Origin: Dromiciops gliroides
Lineage: Eukaryota; Chordata; Mammalia; Microbiotheria; Microbiotheriidae
NCBI RefSeq assembly: GCF_019393635.1
Contig: NC_057864.1
Span: forward strand, 83,950,882-84,014,881
DNA length: 64,000 nt
Reading direction: 5' to 3'
How positions within the stretch are numbered: the stretch's first letter is position 1; each line of letters opens with the position of its first letter. Below are positions 11,829 to 21,710 of the stretch, one piece after another. The position numbers and the translations under genes are program-made. The notes under the pieces were generated by a model. That model ran no database searches and was not told the origin of the DNA. It saw only the letters and a list, made by a program, of their open reading frames with translations.

Positions 11829-12575
11829 GTTTTTATTTTAAAATTTCCTTTGCCCTCTGGAATATCATATTCCATGCCCCCTGGTCCTTTAATGTAGAAG
11901 CTGCTAGATCTTGTGCTATCCTGACTGCAGCTCCACAGTACTTGAATTTTTTTCTTTTTGGCAACTTGCAATATTTTCTCCTTGACCAGAGAGCTCTGGA
12001 ATTTGGCTATAATATTCCTAGGAGTTTTCATTTTGAGGTCTCTTTCTAGAGGTGATTGATGAATTCTTTCAATTTCTATTTTAGCTTCTGCTTCTAGAAT
12101 TTCAGGGCAATTTTCCCTGAGAATATCTTGGAAGATGATTTCTAAACTCTTTCCTTGATCATGGTTTTCAAGTAGACCAATAATTTTCAAATTATCTCTC
12201 CTGAACCTATTTTCCAGGTCATCAGTTTTTCCCAGAAGATATTTCACATTGCCCTTTTTTTTATTCATTTGTATTTGCTTTATTGTGCCTTGATTTCTCA
12301 TAAAGTCAGTGGCTTCCATTTGTTCAATCCTAATTCTTAGGCAATTATTTTCATCAGAGAGCTTTTCCATTTGGCTTTTCAAGCTGTTGACTTTTTTCTC
12401 ATGTCTTTCCTGCATCTCCCTCATTTCTCTTTCCATTTTTTCCTCTACCTCTCTAACTTTATCTTCAAAGTCCTTTTTGAGCGCCTCTATGGCCTGAGAA
12501 CAATTCATATTTTTCTTGGAAGCTTTAGATATAGGGGCCCTGATGTTGACATCTTTCTCTGAGGGTGCACCTCAG
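11829..12575 (-). pseudogene. L1/HAL1 ORF1 (RNA-binding chaperone), 3'-truncated
   Basis: L1 ORF1 protein is a coiled-coil trimer that coats L1 RNA. Here an open frame runs from about 12575 on the minus strand, including Met at 12508. A charged coiled coil (REVEEKMEREMREMQER...) is followed by the hinge MEATDFMRNQ. The RRM-like core carries DNLKIIGLLENHDQG, and the C-terminal domain carries PRNIIAKFQSSLVKEKIL. The frame loses its natural C-terminus after GMEYDI and reads into host L1 sequence. There is no stop inside the ORF1 part, so this copy is relatively young. Confidence 0.9.
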
Positions 12576-13232
12576 TCTTCCTTGTTACTGAAGAAACTTT
12601 CTATGGTCCTCACCTTTCTCTATCTGCTCATCTTGCCTTTGTTTCACTTGACTTTTAGCTTCATAAGTGGGGCACTATTTCCAGGCTGCAACATCTCAAG
12701 CTTAAGAAGTCCCAGGTGGTATGATTTAAGGAAGATCAGGTTCTTCTCTCACCCAGCCTGTTCCCTGGTCCAAGATGACCCCAGACCAACTTGCTAATCA
12801 ACCAGCTTTGTGTGTTGTCTTTGTTAGCTCTGACGAGCCTGTGCCCCTCCCCCACCTGTGCCACTGCTATTCAAGCCTACCTCCTGGTTCCCAGGAAGGG
12901 TGAAAAACCCAAGTTCTGCCTCAGCATCAGCATAGAACCCTGTAGTCTCTCCTCTGCCCAGGGCTCAGCCCACTCACCAGACTGTGAGCTTAGTTCCAAA
13001 TGACACTGGCACTTTATCTGATTCAGAGGTTCTGGGGATCTCCTTCTCTGGTGAGGCCTTCCTGGGACTTGATCTGTGTCAGGGTCACTGTGGGGTTGGG
13101 CTTGACTCCTGTATCAGCACAACAGCTCCCTCCTTCTGACCTTCTAAGCTGTTCATGGTTAGAAGATGATTTCTGCACATTATTCTGTGAGTTTTGCTGC
13201 TCCAGGCATTTTCCTATGGTGTTATTTGGATG
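11829..13232 (-). mobile_element. ORF1-bearing L1 derivative (HAL1-like), prematurely ended
   Basis: Minus-strand insert of 1,404 bp: 5' UTR at about 12580-13232, then ORF1 to 11829, and no ORF2. Its 5' end matches that of the copy at 19-21.5 kb (both begin around CAAATAA..CCATA), so it is probably full length at that side. Its 3' end stops inside ORF1 at an A-rich run, where the copy at 19 kb continues into about 40 more codons and a 3' UTR. HAL1 (ORF1-only L1 derivatives) is a known mammalian group, and assignment to it is inference. Confidence 0.8.
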
Positions 13233-13555
13233 TGCCAAAATACTTTTGGTGGAAAATGCTTTCCACATTAAAAAAAAAAACTGTTGATGCTGAATGCAGA
13301 CTGCAGCATACTATTTTCACTTTTGTTGTTGCTTTTTTGTCATGGTTATCGTTTATTCTTTCTTGTTTTTTTTTTCTTCCTTTTGTTCTGATTAATGTGG
13401 AAATATGTTTAACATGATAGTAATATATAACCTATATCAAATTGCTTGCTGGTCTTGGGAGGTGGGAGGGAAGGGGGGGTGAGAGAAAAATTTGCAACTC
13501 AAAAAATATCTTTAGATGCAACTGAGAAAAATTAAAAATTAAAATAAAAAAATGT

Positions 13556-14519
13556 ATAGTCTATTGACATGTCCTTTTTAGAAGAAATAATAATTTAGAT
13601 CAAGTTCTTAGAGTGAGAGGTGAATGGGGTAGGGTACGTATGAAGGTAGTGTTTAGGATTTGTTGGCAGAGCACATAATGACTTGGGTAGAGATGAGATG
13701 ATGGTTCAAAAATTTTCAGCTGACTGCTTAATTCCTCAAAAGGATGGTCTCTGAACATCTGGTTTAGAGAATAATACTGCATATTTGGGAAAGAAAAATG
13801 CAAGGGAAAACATGGGAATGCTTGAGATAAACATTAAGATAACAGAGGAAATATATTATTAATATGCAAATTTGATAGATTGAGGAGCATAGTCTTGGCT
13901 TGAAGAGTCTCTAATCAAGAGCAAATATTGGATGGAATGCTAGATTTAAAATCTGGAACATCTTCATTCAAATTCCTACCCTGTCATTTGTTAACTATGC
14001 AGATAGGCAAGTGTTGTGTTCTAGGCCTGATTCAGACCAATCATAGTCACTATATACTCATATACAATCTCTAAATGAGCATGGTATAATAGATTGAAAG
14101 TTGGCCTCAGAACCAGCAAGAACTGAGTTCCAGCACTGCCTCTGACACAAAACTGGCTATGTAAATCTGTAATCATAGTTCCAATACTAAAACTAACATA
14201 TTATCTAACACTTAGCCAAAAAAACAAAAAATATGTTTAACAAAATAATAGGAAGGGCATTAAAAATACAGCACAGCTTTCATATAGGTGCAGATTCCTG
14301 TCTTCATCAATAAGATGTATCCAGTAAGGAATGTGTATTCTGTATAGAGGTAGGTGGGCAGCCATCAAGTTTGAATAGTTGCTTATTGCTTTTGAACTGG
14401 GCCTACAATTTTCAGGGCATTTAACTAGACACTGGTATGTTTTAGGATACACAGGAAGAGTATTAATTTTTTTTTTTGCTTAAGAAACTTCAGATCTACT
14501 CACTGTGATAATGATTACA
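13556..14519. other. Gene-free stretch with one MIR-like remnant
   Basis: Nothing gene-like. At 14076-14165 the text GTTGGCCTCAGAACCAG... and GCCTCTGACACAAAACTGGC matches the plus strand of a MIR/Mar-type core SINE with changes. The rest is unassigned. Confidence 0.55.
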
Positions 14520-14696
14520 TGTTACAAAATATAAAGATATCATTTGATCCTATCCAGAAAATCTGAATAGAAACTTTCAGAGGAAAAAATGGGACTTCAA
14601 TGAAAAAGAGGACTATCAGGTATTCATGATGAAAAGACCTGAACTGAATGGCAAATTTGACTTTCAAATAAAAGACCCTAGAGAACCATAAAAAAT

Positions 14697-14821
14697 TGGA
14701 GTTGGGGGACATACCTGGGGCCCTACAGTGGGGGCCTGTCTTATGTCTGAGGCTGGGTTTTTGCTGGGATCTCCCTGGTTCCAGTGTGGATGCTTTATCC
14801 ATTGTGTCACCTAGCTGCCCC
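14697..14821 (-). mobile_element. Degenerate WSINE1-type SINE
   Basis: The right end reads TGTGTCACCTAGCTGCCCC and the interior retains GTGTGGATGCTTTATCCA. The left half is heavily altered (a GGGGGCCTGTC-type stretch) and no tail is clear. Confidence 0.75.
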
Positions 14822-14920
14822 ATGATGATATCTATAGAGTTAAATTGAGGGGTGAGGGGAATGCACTAGGGGAGGAGGAAGAGGAGAGGTAGCATGGGAA
14901 GAGATGGGGGAAGAGCGGAG

Positions 14921-15160
14921 CAATAAATGAATTTTACACTCATCAGAATTGGCTCAAAGACCTTAATCTCATTAGTGTTGCCTCAAGGAGGGATTAATAC
15001 ACACACCAAATTGGGTGGAGTAATCTATTTAATCTGGGCAGTAAATGAGCCTAACACTCATCAGAATTGCCTCAAAGAACTCAATCTCATCAGAATTGGC
15101 CCAAGGAGGCAATAACATACACACTCAATTCCTTGGAGGAATCTATCTAACCCTGCAGGA
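14921..15160 (+). repeat. Two-copy tandem repeat, about 118-bp unit, in L1 inter-ORF region
   Basis: CACTCATCAGAATTG occurs at 14937 and 15055, each followed by CTCAAAGA, an AATCTCAT word and GGAGGAATCTAT- or GGAGTAATCTAT-type text. The single-copy equivalent is seen in the inter-ORF regions near 25.23, 53.01 and 56.97 kb. Confidence 0.8.
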
Positions 15161-15893
15161 AAATAGGAGGGGAAGGCAATAGAGAGGGGCAGAAGAAGGG
15201 AGGGCAGATTGGGGGAGGGGACAGACAAAGGCAAATCCATTTTGAAGAGGGATAGGATGAAAGAACATAGGTAATAGAGTACATATTATGGGGAAGGGAA
15301 TAGGATGGAGGGAAACAATTAACAATAGTAATCATGAAAAAGAGAAAAAGGGGGGAAATTATACCAAAAAAAATTTATAGCAACTCTTTGTGGTAGCTAA
15401 GAATTGGGAATCAAGGGAATATCCATCAACTGAAGAATGATTGAAGAAGCTGTGATGGTATATGATTGTAGTGGAATGGTATTGTGCCATAGGAAATGAA
15501 AAACAAGATGATCCCAGAAAAACCTGGAAAGACTCATATGAACTGATATATAGTGAAGTGAGCAGAACTGGGAGGACATTGTACATAGTGACAGCAGTAT
15601 TGCTTGATGAGCAATTGTGAATGACTTAACTACTCTCAGCAATACAATGATTCAAGACAATCCCAAGGGATTAATAATGAAGCATACTACTCACCCCCAT
15701 AGAAAGAACTGATAAAAAGAGCACTTCTGAATTTTACATATATAACACATATCAGATTGGTTAATGTCTTGTGGAGGGGCAAGGAAAGGGAGGGAGGGTG
15801 AAAAATTTGTAACTCTAAATCTTATGAAAATGAATGTTGAAAACTACCCTTACATGTAACTGGAAAAAATAAAATAAATCTTTGTTTCAAAAA

Positions 15894-16849
15894 AAATCCA
15901 GTTTTTTACATCTAGAATTTTCCTAAAACTCTCTAATTCTAGCTCTTTTCTCAGGTTAGATCTTAATAGTGAGTGCATCTTCCCATGTAAGTTCCATGTA
16001 CCATGATGCCTCTAGCGCATACTGATCTGCTATTCTCTAATTTAATGCTACATCACTAAGTGATGCTGCTGAACACTCACATTGCTTTGTATTTTTTTTT
16101 CACCAAGTTCCTCATTATATCGTAGCATTGTTAGTACAGGGTTATATTTTATATCATTATTGTTGTTCATTACACCCTTGTGGTCACAGTAGATATTCAG
16201 TAAATATTGGTGAAATAAGTGAAATACTATTCAGAATGCTATCAGTTCAGTTCTTTATAGAGACAAAAAGGATAATCTTCATCTTCTTAGCTTCTAGCAT
16301 TAGGTATAAATATAAATCCTTTAGCTGCAGACTCTTATATCTTGATGCTAATTTCACTTGGATGATCTTGATCGAATAGTTTTTCCTTCCACTAGACTAT
16401 GATGTGTTATTAACAAACACTTGATCAAGACAATATAAATGATCCTTTGTCTTGCCCACATTACAATCAAAAACAGATATAGTCTAACCATTCCACAGCC
16501 TTGCAACCACTATCAAAGTATTTTTTGTTGTCTGTCGTCTATAACTAAAGTACAATATAAAAGGATAGAGATTTGATTTTTACAAAGTGAACTTAATGAG
16601 GAGCTATCAGTGCATGAAAAAATAGATTTGACATACTTTTCCACTTGTTCCTCTACTGTTTACAGGTTCTATTTGAAACTGTAGTGGAATATTGAGTGTT
16701 ATTAGTCATAGATCCCTAAATGTAAATCTATACCTTATTCTCTTAGTCATCCTTTAATCTTGAGTGAGATAAAAGACTCAGAAGGTACAGAATAATGGAA
16801 TTTCAGAGTTGTAATAGGTGATAGAAGTATATTTGAATAAGAATTCTTT
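15894..16849. other. Gene-free stretch
   Basis: Unassigned AT-rich DNA. An 83-codon plus-strand open frame (16128-16379) shows no domain I recognise and its sequence bias is not protein-like. Confidence 0.45.
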
Positions 16850-17690
16850 CTACAAGATCACCTTCAACTGGTCCTCATAAGACATAGATTCAAAGCCCTT
16901 CACTATCCTTATTGCCCTCCTCTTGACACTTTCCAACTTATCAATGTCCTTCTTCAACTCTGATATCAATGACTAAATAGAATACTCTAGGTGAGCTTTG
17001 AGTTAGGCAGAATACAGAGGGAATTTCAACTACTTATCCCCTAAAGCTATGTCTCTCTTAACACAGACTTAGTTTACATTGAAACTTTTAGCTGCTTCAT
17101 CACATCGATACAATCATATTGAACTTGTGGTATACTAATACCTTCATATCATTTTCAGAATAACCATGTCTTTCCTACCCTCTACCTATAAGTTGGTTTT
17201 ATTTTTATTTTTGATACCCAAGTTCAATACTGAACATTAATCTCTTTTGAATAACATCTTATGAGATTCAGCCCAGTGGCTTATTTTCTCAAGATTCTTG
17301 TGTATCCTTAAGTTTTTCATTCAGTTTATTCACTATCCCTTTTGGCTTGGTATCAACTGTAAATCTGATGAAAATACAAATCATGAAAATTAAATCATCA
17401 ACCAAGAGTCATCAAGCAAATCTAGATCTCAAGGTACTCCAATGGAGAAAACATTCCATGATGAAATGCAACAATTAATATCCTTCAAGGCCAGTTATAC
17501 AATCAATTCTGGACCTATCAGACTCTATTCAAATATAATCCATACATTTGTATCTTCTCAATTAAAACAGGATAATATAATTTAATAGAAACTTGAATGT
17601 AGCTTAGATCAACTGTATTAAGAGCATCATTCTCACCTACTAGTTCATTACTATATCTATAAATGAAATGAGCTTAGGAGAGCAGGGTTT
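16850..17690. mobile_element. Ancient CR1/L3-like LINE remnant, part 1
   Basis: The succession GCCCTCCTCTTGACACTTTC, ATCAATGTCCTTCTTC, AATACTCTAGGTGAGC, AGATTCAGCCCAGTGG and TACTCCAATGGAGA follows the order of words I know from CR1/L3-type LINEs in amniote genomes, with heavy decay. The element resumes beyond a younger L1 end and SINE at about 18260. Orientation is not asserted. Confidence 0.65.
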
Positions 17691-18094
17691 TTTTCTTAAT
17701 AAATTTTTATTTCATTAACTATTTCCCAATTACATGTAAAAACCACTTTAACATTCATTTTTAAAAGTACCGAGTTTTAAATTTTCTCCTTCCTTCCAAA
17801 TCTTCACCTTAACCTTGAAGAGGGAAGCAATATTGTATCAATTATACATGTAAAATAATGCAAAATATATTTCTCTATTATCCATGTTAAAACAAATAAA
17901 ATAAGAAAAATAAAGAAAGCAAAACAAAGTATACTTCAATATTCATCCAGAAAACTTCAATTCTCGCTCTGAAAATGGATGGCATTGTTAGTATACTAGC
18001 CCAGTTTACCCATGAAGAATTAATATTTCTATAATTATTTAAACTGATTTTTTGTAAAAACACAAGGATTATTCTTGATAAAGTTAGGCTATAA
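17691..18094 (-). mobile_element. L1 3' end fragment, antisense
   Basis: The minus strand carries L1 3' UTR text: CAATTACATGTAAAAACC with the AACATTCATTTTTAAAA counterpart, then a TTATACATGTAAAATAATGC region. A T-rich left edge marks the 3' tail. It lies inside the CR1/L3-like remnant, so it is younger. Confidence 0.65.
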
Positions 18095-18241
18095 CTTTTT
18101 TTTTTGGTGAGGCAATTGGGGTTAAATGACTTGTCCAGGGTCACACAGCTAGTAAGTGTCAAGTCTCTAAGACCATATTTGAACCCAGATCCTCCTGAAT
18201 GCAGGGCCAGTGCTCTATACACTGCACCACCAAGCTGCCCC
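18095..18241 (-). mobile_element. WSINE1-type SINE
   Basis: Poly-T tail at about 18096-18105, then GGTGAGGCAATTGGGGTTAA through to CACCAAGCTGCCCCC. Slightly diverged head. No clear duplication at the flanks. Confidence 0.92.
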
Positions 18242-18259
18242 CACACCACTTAGATTTCC

Positions 18260-18640
18260 CTAGACTATCATTATTTTGTCAATTCTTCTTCATCTAGATA
18301 TTAACCTAACATTTCTTTAATGATTTCTTAAGATTTTCCCCAGAATATAAGGCTGTCTATAATTTGCTGTTCTCATTCCTTTAAAAAAGATTGTTCTCTC
18401 CTGTTCAAAAAAATGGGCCCTTTGCCTCTCTCTGTTTTTATGATGGTTCTCCTGCTTTCAATGATCTTTCAAATATCAGTGACTATAGCTCAGGACTAAC
18501 ATATATTAATGCTCTCAGGTCCCAGGGATGCTATTTATTTTGTCGAGCTGACTTAAGTTCATTGAGGGAAGCTAAGTTGTTGCTTACTATCTTTTTATGG
18601 ATCTTTGGTAACAACTTCCTTTAAATTATCTGTGTTCTCT
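18260..18640. mobile_element. Ancient CR1/L3-like LINE remnant, part 2
   Basis: TTCTTAAGATTTTCCCCAG, CTGTCTATAATTTGCTG, TCAAATATCAGTGACTATAG and TTAAGTTCATTGAGGGAAGC follow the expected order of the same LINE as at 16.85-17.69 kb. A 77-codon open frame on the plus strand is incidental. Confidence 0.55.
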
Positions 18641-18734
18641 CATTCCCTATCAAAAAGAAAGAGAATTTACCAGGACTTAACCTTTGATTTCATTGATATA
18701 GGTAACTGTTTCTACTAATGCAGGTAAGAATCTT

Positions 18735-18890
18735 ATTTGTAACTCATAGTTTACAGAGTCTGCTAGCAGCCTGAGAGATTAAATAATTCACCTATGTTGA
18801 TACAACCATTATGCATAATGGGTAGGCATTTAACCCAAGTCTCCTTCAAGATCAAATCTCTATCCCCTTCACTACAGTGCTTGTCTTAGA
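18735..18890 (-). mobile_element. MIR-like SINE remnant
   Basis: Contains a worn version of the MIR word order: ATTCACCTATG, GGCATTTAACCCAAGTCTCC, then TCACTACAGTGCTTG. Boundaries are approximate. Confidence 0.5.
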
Positions 18891-19276
18891 AAGAAAAGTG
18901 GAACAGTATCAAATTTGATCAGCTCTGCCTTCTCTGTGTTGTCATTATTTATTACCCCACCTACCAAAGGTAAAGTGCTATTTCATTAGATGTTCCTTTT
19001 TCTACCAATATATTTTTGCAACCAACATTTATTTTATTTTTATCAGCTACATGTAAAGGTAGTTTCAACATTCATTTTCATAAGATTTAGAGTTCCAAAG
19101 TATTCTTCATCCCTCCCTTTCCTCCTCCCCTGCACAAGACAGCAACCAATATGATATAGGTTATTTATGTACAATACACAAGTGCTTTTTATGGTACTCT
19201 AGGGTCTTGTATTTAAAAGTCAAATTTTCCATTCAGTTCAGGTCTTTTCATTACAAATACCTGAAAGTCATCTTTA

Positions 19277-20246
19277 TCATTGAAGTTCCATTTTTTCCTC
19301 CAAAAGATTACAATCAATTTTGCTGGATAGGTGATTCTTGTCTGTAATCCCAATTACTTTGCCTTTTTGAATATCATATTCCATGCCCTCCAATCCTTTA
19401 ATGTATTTTCTGTTTGTTTGTTTTGGTTTTTGTGGGGCAATGGGGGTTAAGTGACTTGCCCAGGGTCATATAGCTAGTAAGTGTAAAGTGTCTGAGGCTG
19501 GATTTGAACTCAGGTATTCCTGAATCCAGGGCCAGTGCTTTATCCACTGTGCCACCTAGCTGCCCCCTCAGTCCTTTAATGTAGAAGCTGCTAGATCTTG
19601 TGGTAGCCTGAGTGGGGCTCCACAGTACTTGAATTCTTTCGTTTTGACAGCTTGAATATTTTCTCCTTGACCTTGGAGCTCTGGAAGTTGGCTATAATAT
19701 TCCTGGAAATTTTGCTTTTGGGATATCTTTCTGGGGGTGAATGGTGTATTCTTTCAATTTCTATGTTACCTTCTGCTTCTAGAATATCAGGGTGATTTTC
19801 CCTGACAATTTCTTGGAAGATAATGTGTAATCTCTTTCCTTGATCATGGTTTTCAGGTAGACCAATAATTTTCAAATTATCTCTCCTCAATCTATTTTCC
19901 AGGTCAGCAGTTTTTTCCAAGAAGATATTTCACATTGTCCTCTATTTTTTTTATTCATTTGGAATTTCTTTATTGTGTCTTGGTTTCTCATAAAGTCACT
20001 AGTTTCCATTTGTTCAATCTTAATTCTGATGCAATTATTTTCTTTAGAGAGCTTTACCATTTGACTTTTCAAGCTGTTGACTTTTTTCTCATTTCTTTCC
20101 TCCTTCACTCTTATTTCTCTTTCCATTTTTTCCTCTACCTCTCTATCTTCAAAGTCCTTTTTGAGAATCTCTATGGCCTGACCCCAATGGGTATTTTTCT
20201 TGGAAGCTTTAGATATAGGGGCCCTGATTTTGTCTTCCACCTCTTA
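19277..20246 (-). pseudogene. L1/HAL1 ORF1, SINE-interrupted
   Basis: Starts at about 20246 on the minus strand (MEDKIRAPISKASKKN at 20240), continues with the coiled coil (EVEEKMEREIRVKEERNEKK), then a frameshift near 19890-19930, the RRM-like DNLKIIGLPENHDQGKRL, and the C-terminal RNIIANFQSSKVKEKIFKL. A SINE at 19406-19566 cuts it, and the last codons (...EEKMELQ) end at a TGA at 19277-19279. It is broken by the frameshift and the SINE. Confidence 0.87.
19406..19566 (-). mobile_element. WSINE1-type SINE in ORF1
   Basis: Poly-T-rich tail at the left, TGCCACCTAGCTGCCCC at the right. TCCTTTAATGTA is duplicated at 19394-19405 and at about 19572-19583. Confidence 0.93.
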
Positions 20247-20458
20247 AGGTGCACCTCAATCTTTGTCACCAAAGAAACTTTCTACAGTCCTCACCTTTCT
20301 CTGTCTGCTCATCTTGCCTGCCTATAACTTGACTTTTATATCCTTCTTAGAGTAGGAAACTGTTTCCAGGTTTTACTGTCCCAAGTTTCAGGGGGTTCCA
20401 AGAGTTAGGATTTAAGGAGGGACAGGTTCTTCACTCACCTGGCCTGTTCCCAGGTCCA

Positions 20459-21088
20459 TGGTTTGGTGTTTTAAAGAGATCAGAAGATTTTGGGATCCAA
20501 CATGCTCTTTGTGGTATGCCAAAACTATGGCATTTAAAATAATATGTGATTGCCTTATTTCTGTATCAAGTTTAAGAAAAATTTGCTGGGGTTTCTAATA
20601 TATTTGTTACTTATAAATTAGAAGCTTCAGCACCAGTTTTGGGCATTAAGCATTTATTAAAGAATAACAATATTACTAAAGAGAGAACACTTGGCTCAGA
20701 AGCTTAAGAAGCATATCTACCCTAGAGGAGAGATAAGAGCCCATCCTGGCCTGCTTCTTCCTCCAAGTCCTCCTCCACAAGCACATCCGAGATTGTGTCC
20801 AAGAGTGGAAGTTTTCTCTGGGTCTGGAGGAGAGGTGGCCCTTCCACACTGCTCAAAGATAATTGGCTATCATCACCCAAATACATTGGTTCACTGGACT
20901 TGAAGGAGATCAATGGGCAGAATATGCTGAGGTCAGAGTTCTGAGAACCACCCCTTGAGGGCCAGGCTCTCAGGTAAGTGTGGTTTCAATTAAGTCAACT
21001 TTAAGTGAGTTAGTCAGCAAAGTCAATCCTGATATTATCCTCTTGATCAGGGTCCTCTGGTTATCCCCAAACCCATTATTTTCTCACA
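20459..21088 (-). mobile_element. Solo LTR-like element (630 bp) inside ORF1-only element
   Basis: It interrupts the 5' UTR of the ORF1-only element: the flanking text matches 12.77-12.80 kb on both sides. On the minus strand it begins TGTGAGAAAATAATGGG, has AATAAA at 20653-20658 and ends CACCAAACCA. The same family recurs at 48.02-49.01 kb. The TG...CA ends, polyadenylation signal and solo state suggest an endogenous retrovirus LTR. The target-site duplication could not be resolved. Confidence 0.65.
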
Positions 21089-21561
21089 GTAGCTAACCCC
21101 AGGCCAACTTGCTAATCAACCAGAGAACAAACCTTTATGTATTGTGGTTGTCAACTTCAAGGAGCCTGTGCCCTTCCTCCTCCTGGGCCACTGCTACTCA
21201 ATCCCAGCAGGGGTGAAAAATCCAAATTCTGCCTCAACACTGGCAGAGACCGCTGTAATCTCCCCCCTGCCAAGGGCTCAGTCCTCTTACCAGACTGTGA
21301 GCTTAGTTCCAGACAACACTGGCACTGCAGTTGATTCAGAGGCTCTGCAGGTCTCTTTCTCTGGTGAGGCCTTCCTGGGAATGAATCTGTATCAGCATGA
21401 CTGTGGGGTTGGGCTCCACTCCTGTCTTGGCACATTAGCTCCCTCCTTCTGAGCTTCCAAGCCAGCCTTGTTTGGAAAATGATCTCAGCATGTTCTGTGG
21501 ATTTTGTTGCTCCAGGAATTGCCTTATGGCATTATTTGTCTACCAGTATATTTTTCAAATG

Positions 21562-21710
21562 AATTTTTTTTCCCCTTAAGGCAATTGGGGTTAAGTAACT
21601 TTTCCAGGGTCACACAGCTAGTAAGTGTCAAGTGTCTGAGGCCAATTTTGAACTCAGGAGCTCCTGAATCCAAGGCCAGTGCTTTAACCACTGTGCCACC
21701 CCCTTGCCCC
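21562..21710 (-). mobile_element. WSINE1-type SINE at the edge of the ORF1-only element
   Basis: T-rich tail, then the AAGGCAATTGGGGTTAAG body, then a slightly altered head (GTGCCACCCCCTTGCCCCC). It used the right-hand target duplication of the ORF1-only element, so a version of ATATATTTTT occurs at 19008, 21546 and 21712. Confidence 0.9.

Larger units (their letters stand above)
11701..13555 (+). mobile_element. L1 3' end (+), split by an ORF1-bearing insert
   Basis: Two plus-strand L1 pieces belong together. 11701-11814 holds the ORF2 C-terminal/3' end (GAGTGAAATGAGCAAAACC onward). 13233-13555 holds the L1 3' UTR with the GGGAGGTGGGAGGGAAGG tract near 13459 and an A-rich end (AAAAATTAAAATAAAAAAAT). 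Between them lies a minus-strand insert flanked by a 14-base duplication, TGCCAAAATACTTT, at 11815-11828 and 13233-13246. Confidence 0.85.
14520..15893 (+). mobile_element. L1 derivative lacking most of ORF2
   Basis: Order of parts: the 3' end of ORF1 and the post-ORF1 text (GATGAAAAGACCTGAACTG at about 14629), a purine-rich inter-ORF region (about 14840-15330), then a jump to the extreme C-terminal part of ORF2 (TTTATAGCAACTC near 15375 onward) and the L1 3' UTR ending AAAATAAAATAAATC with an A-rich tail. About 3 kb of ORF2 is absent. A degenerate SINE lies at 14697-14821. The 5' boundary is approximate and no target-site duplication was found. Confidence 0.8.
19018..21538 (-). mobile_element. 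Full-length ORF1-only L1 derivative (HAL1-like), with SINE and LTR inside
   Basis: Minus-strand element: 5' UTR at about 20250-21538 (split by an LTR at 20459-21088), ORF1 at 19277-20246 (split by a SINE), then a 3' UTR of about 260 bp ending in an A-rich tail at 19018-19036. There is no ORF2. Target-site duplication TCTACCAATATATTTTT (19001-19017) versus TCTACCAGTATATTTTT (21539-21555). Without its two inserts the element is about 1.7 kb. Both ends are defined, so lack of ORF2 is a property of the inserted copy, not later loss at an edge. Confidence 0.87.
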
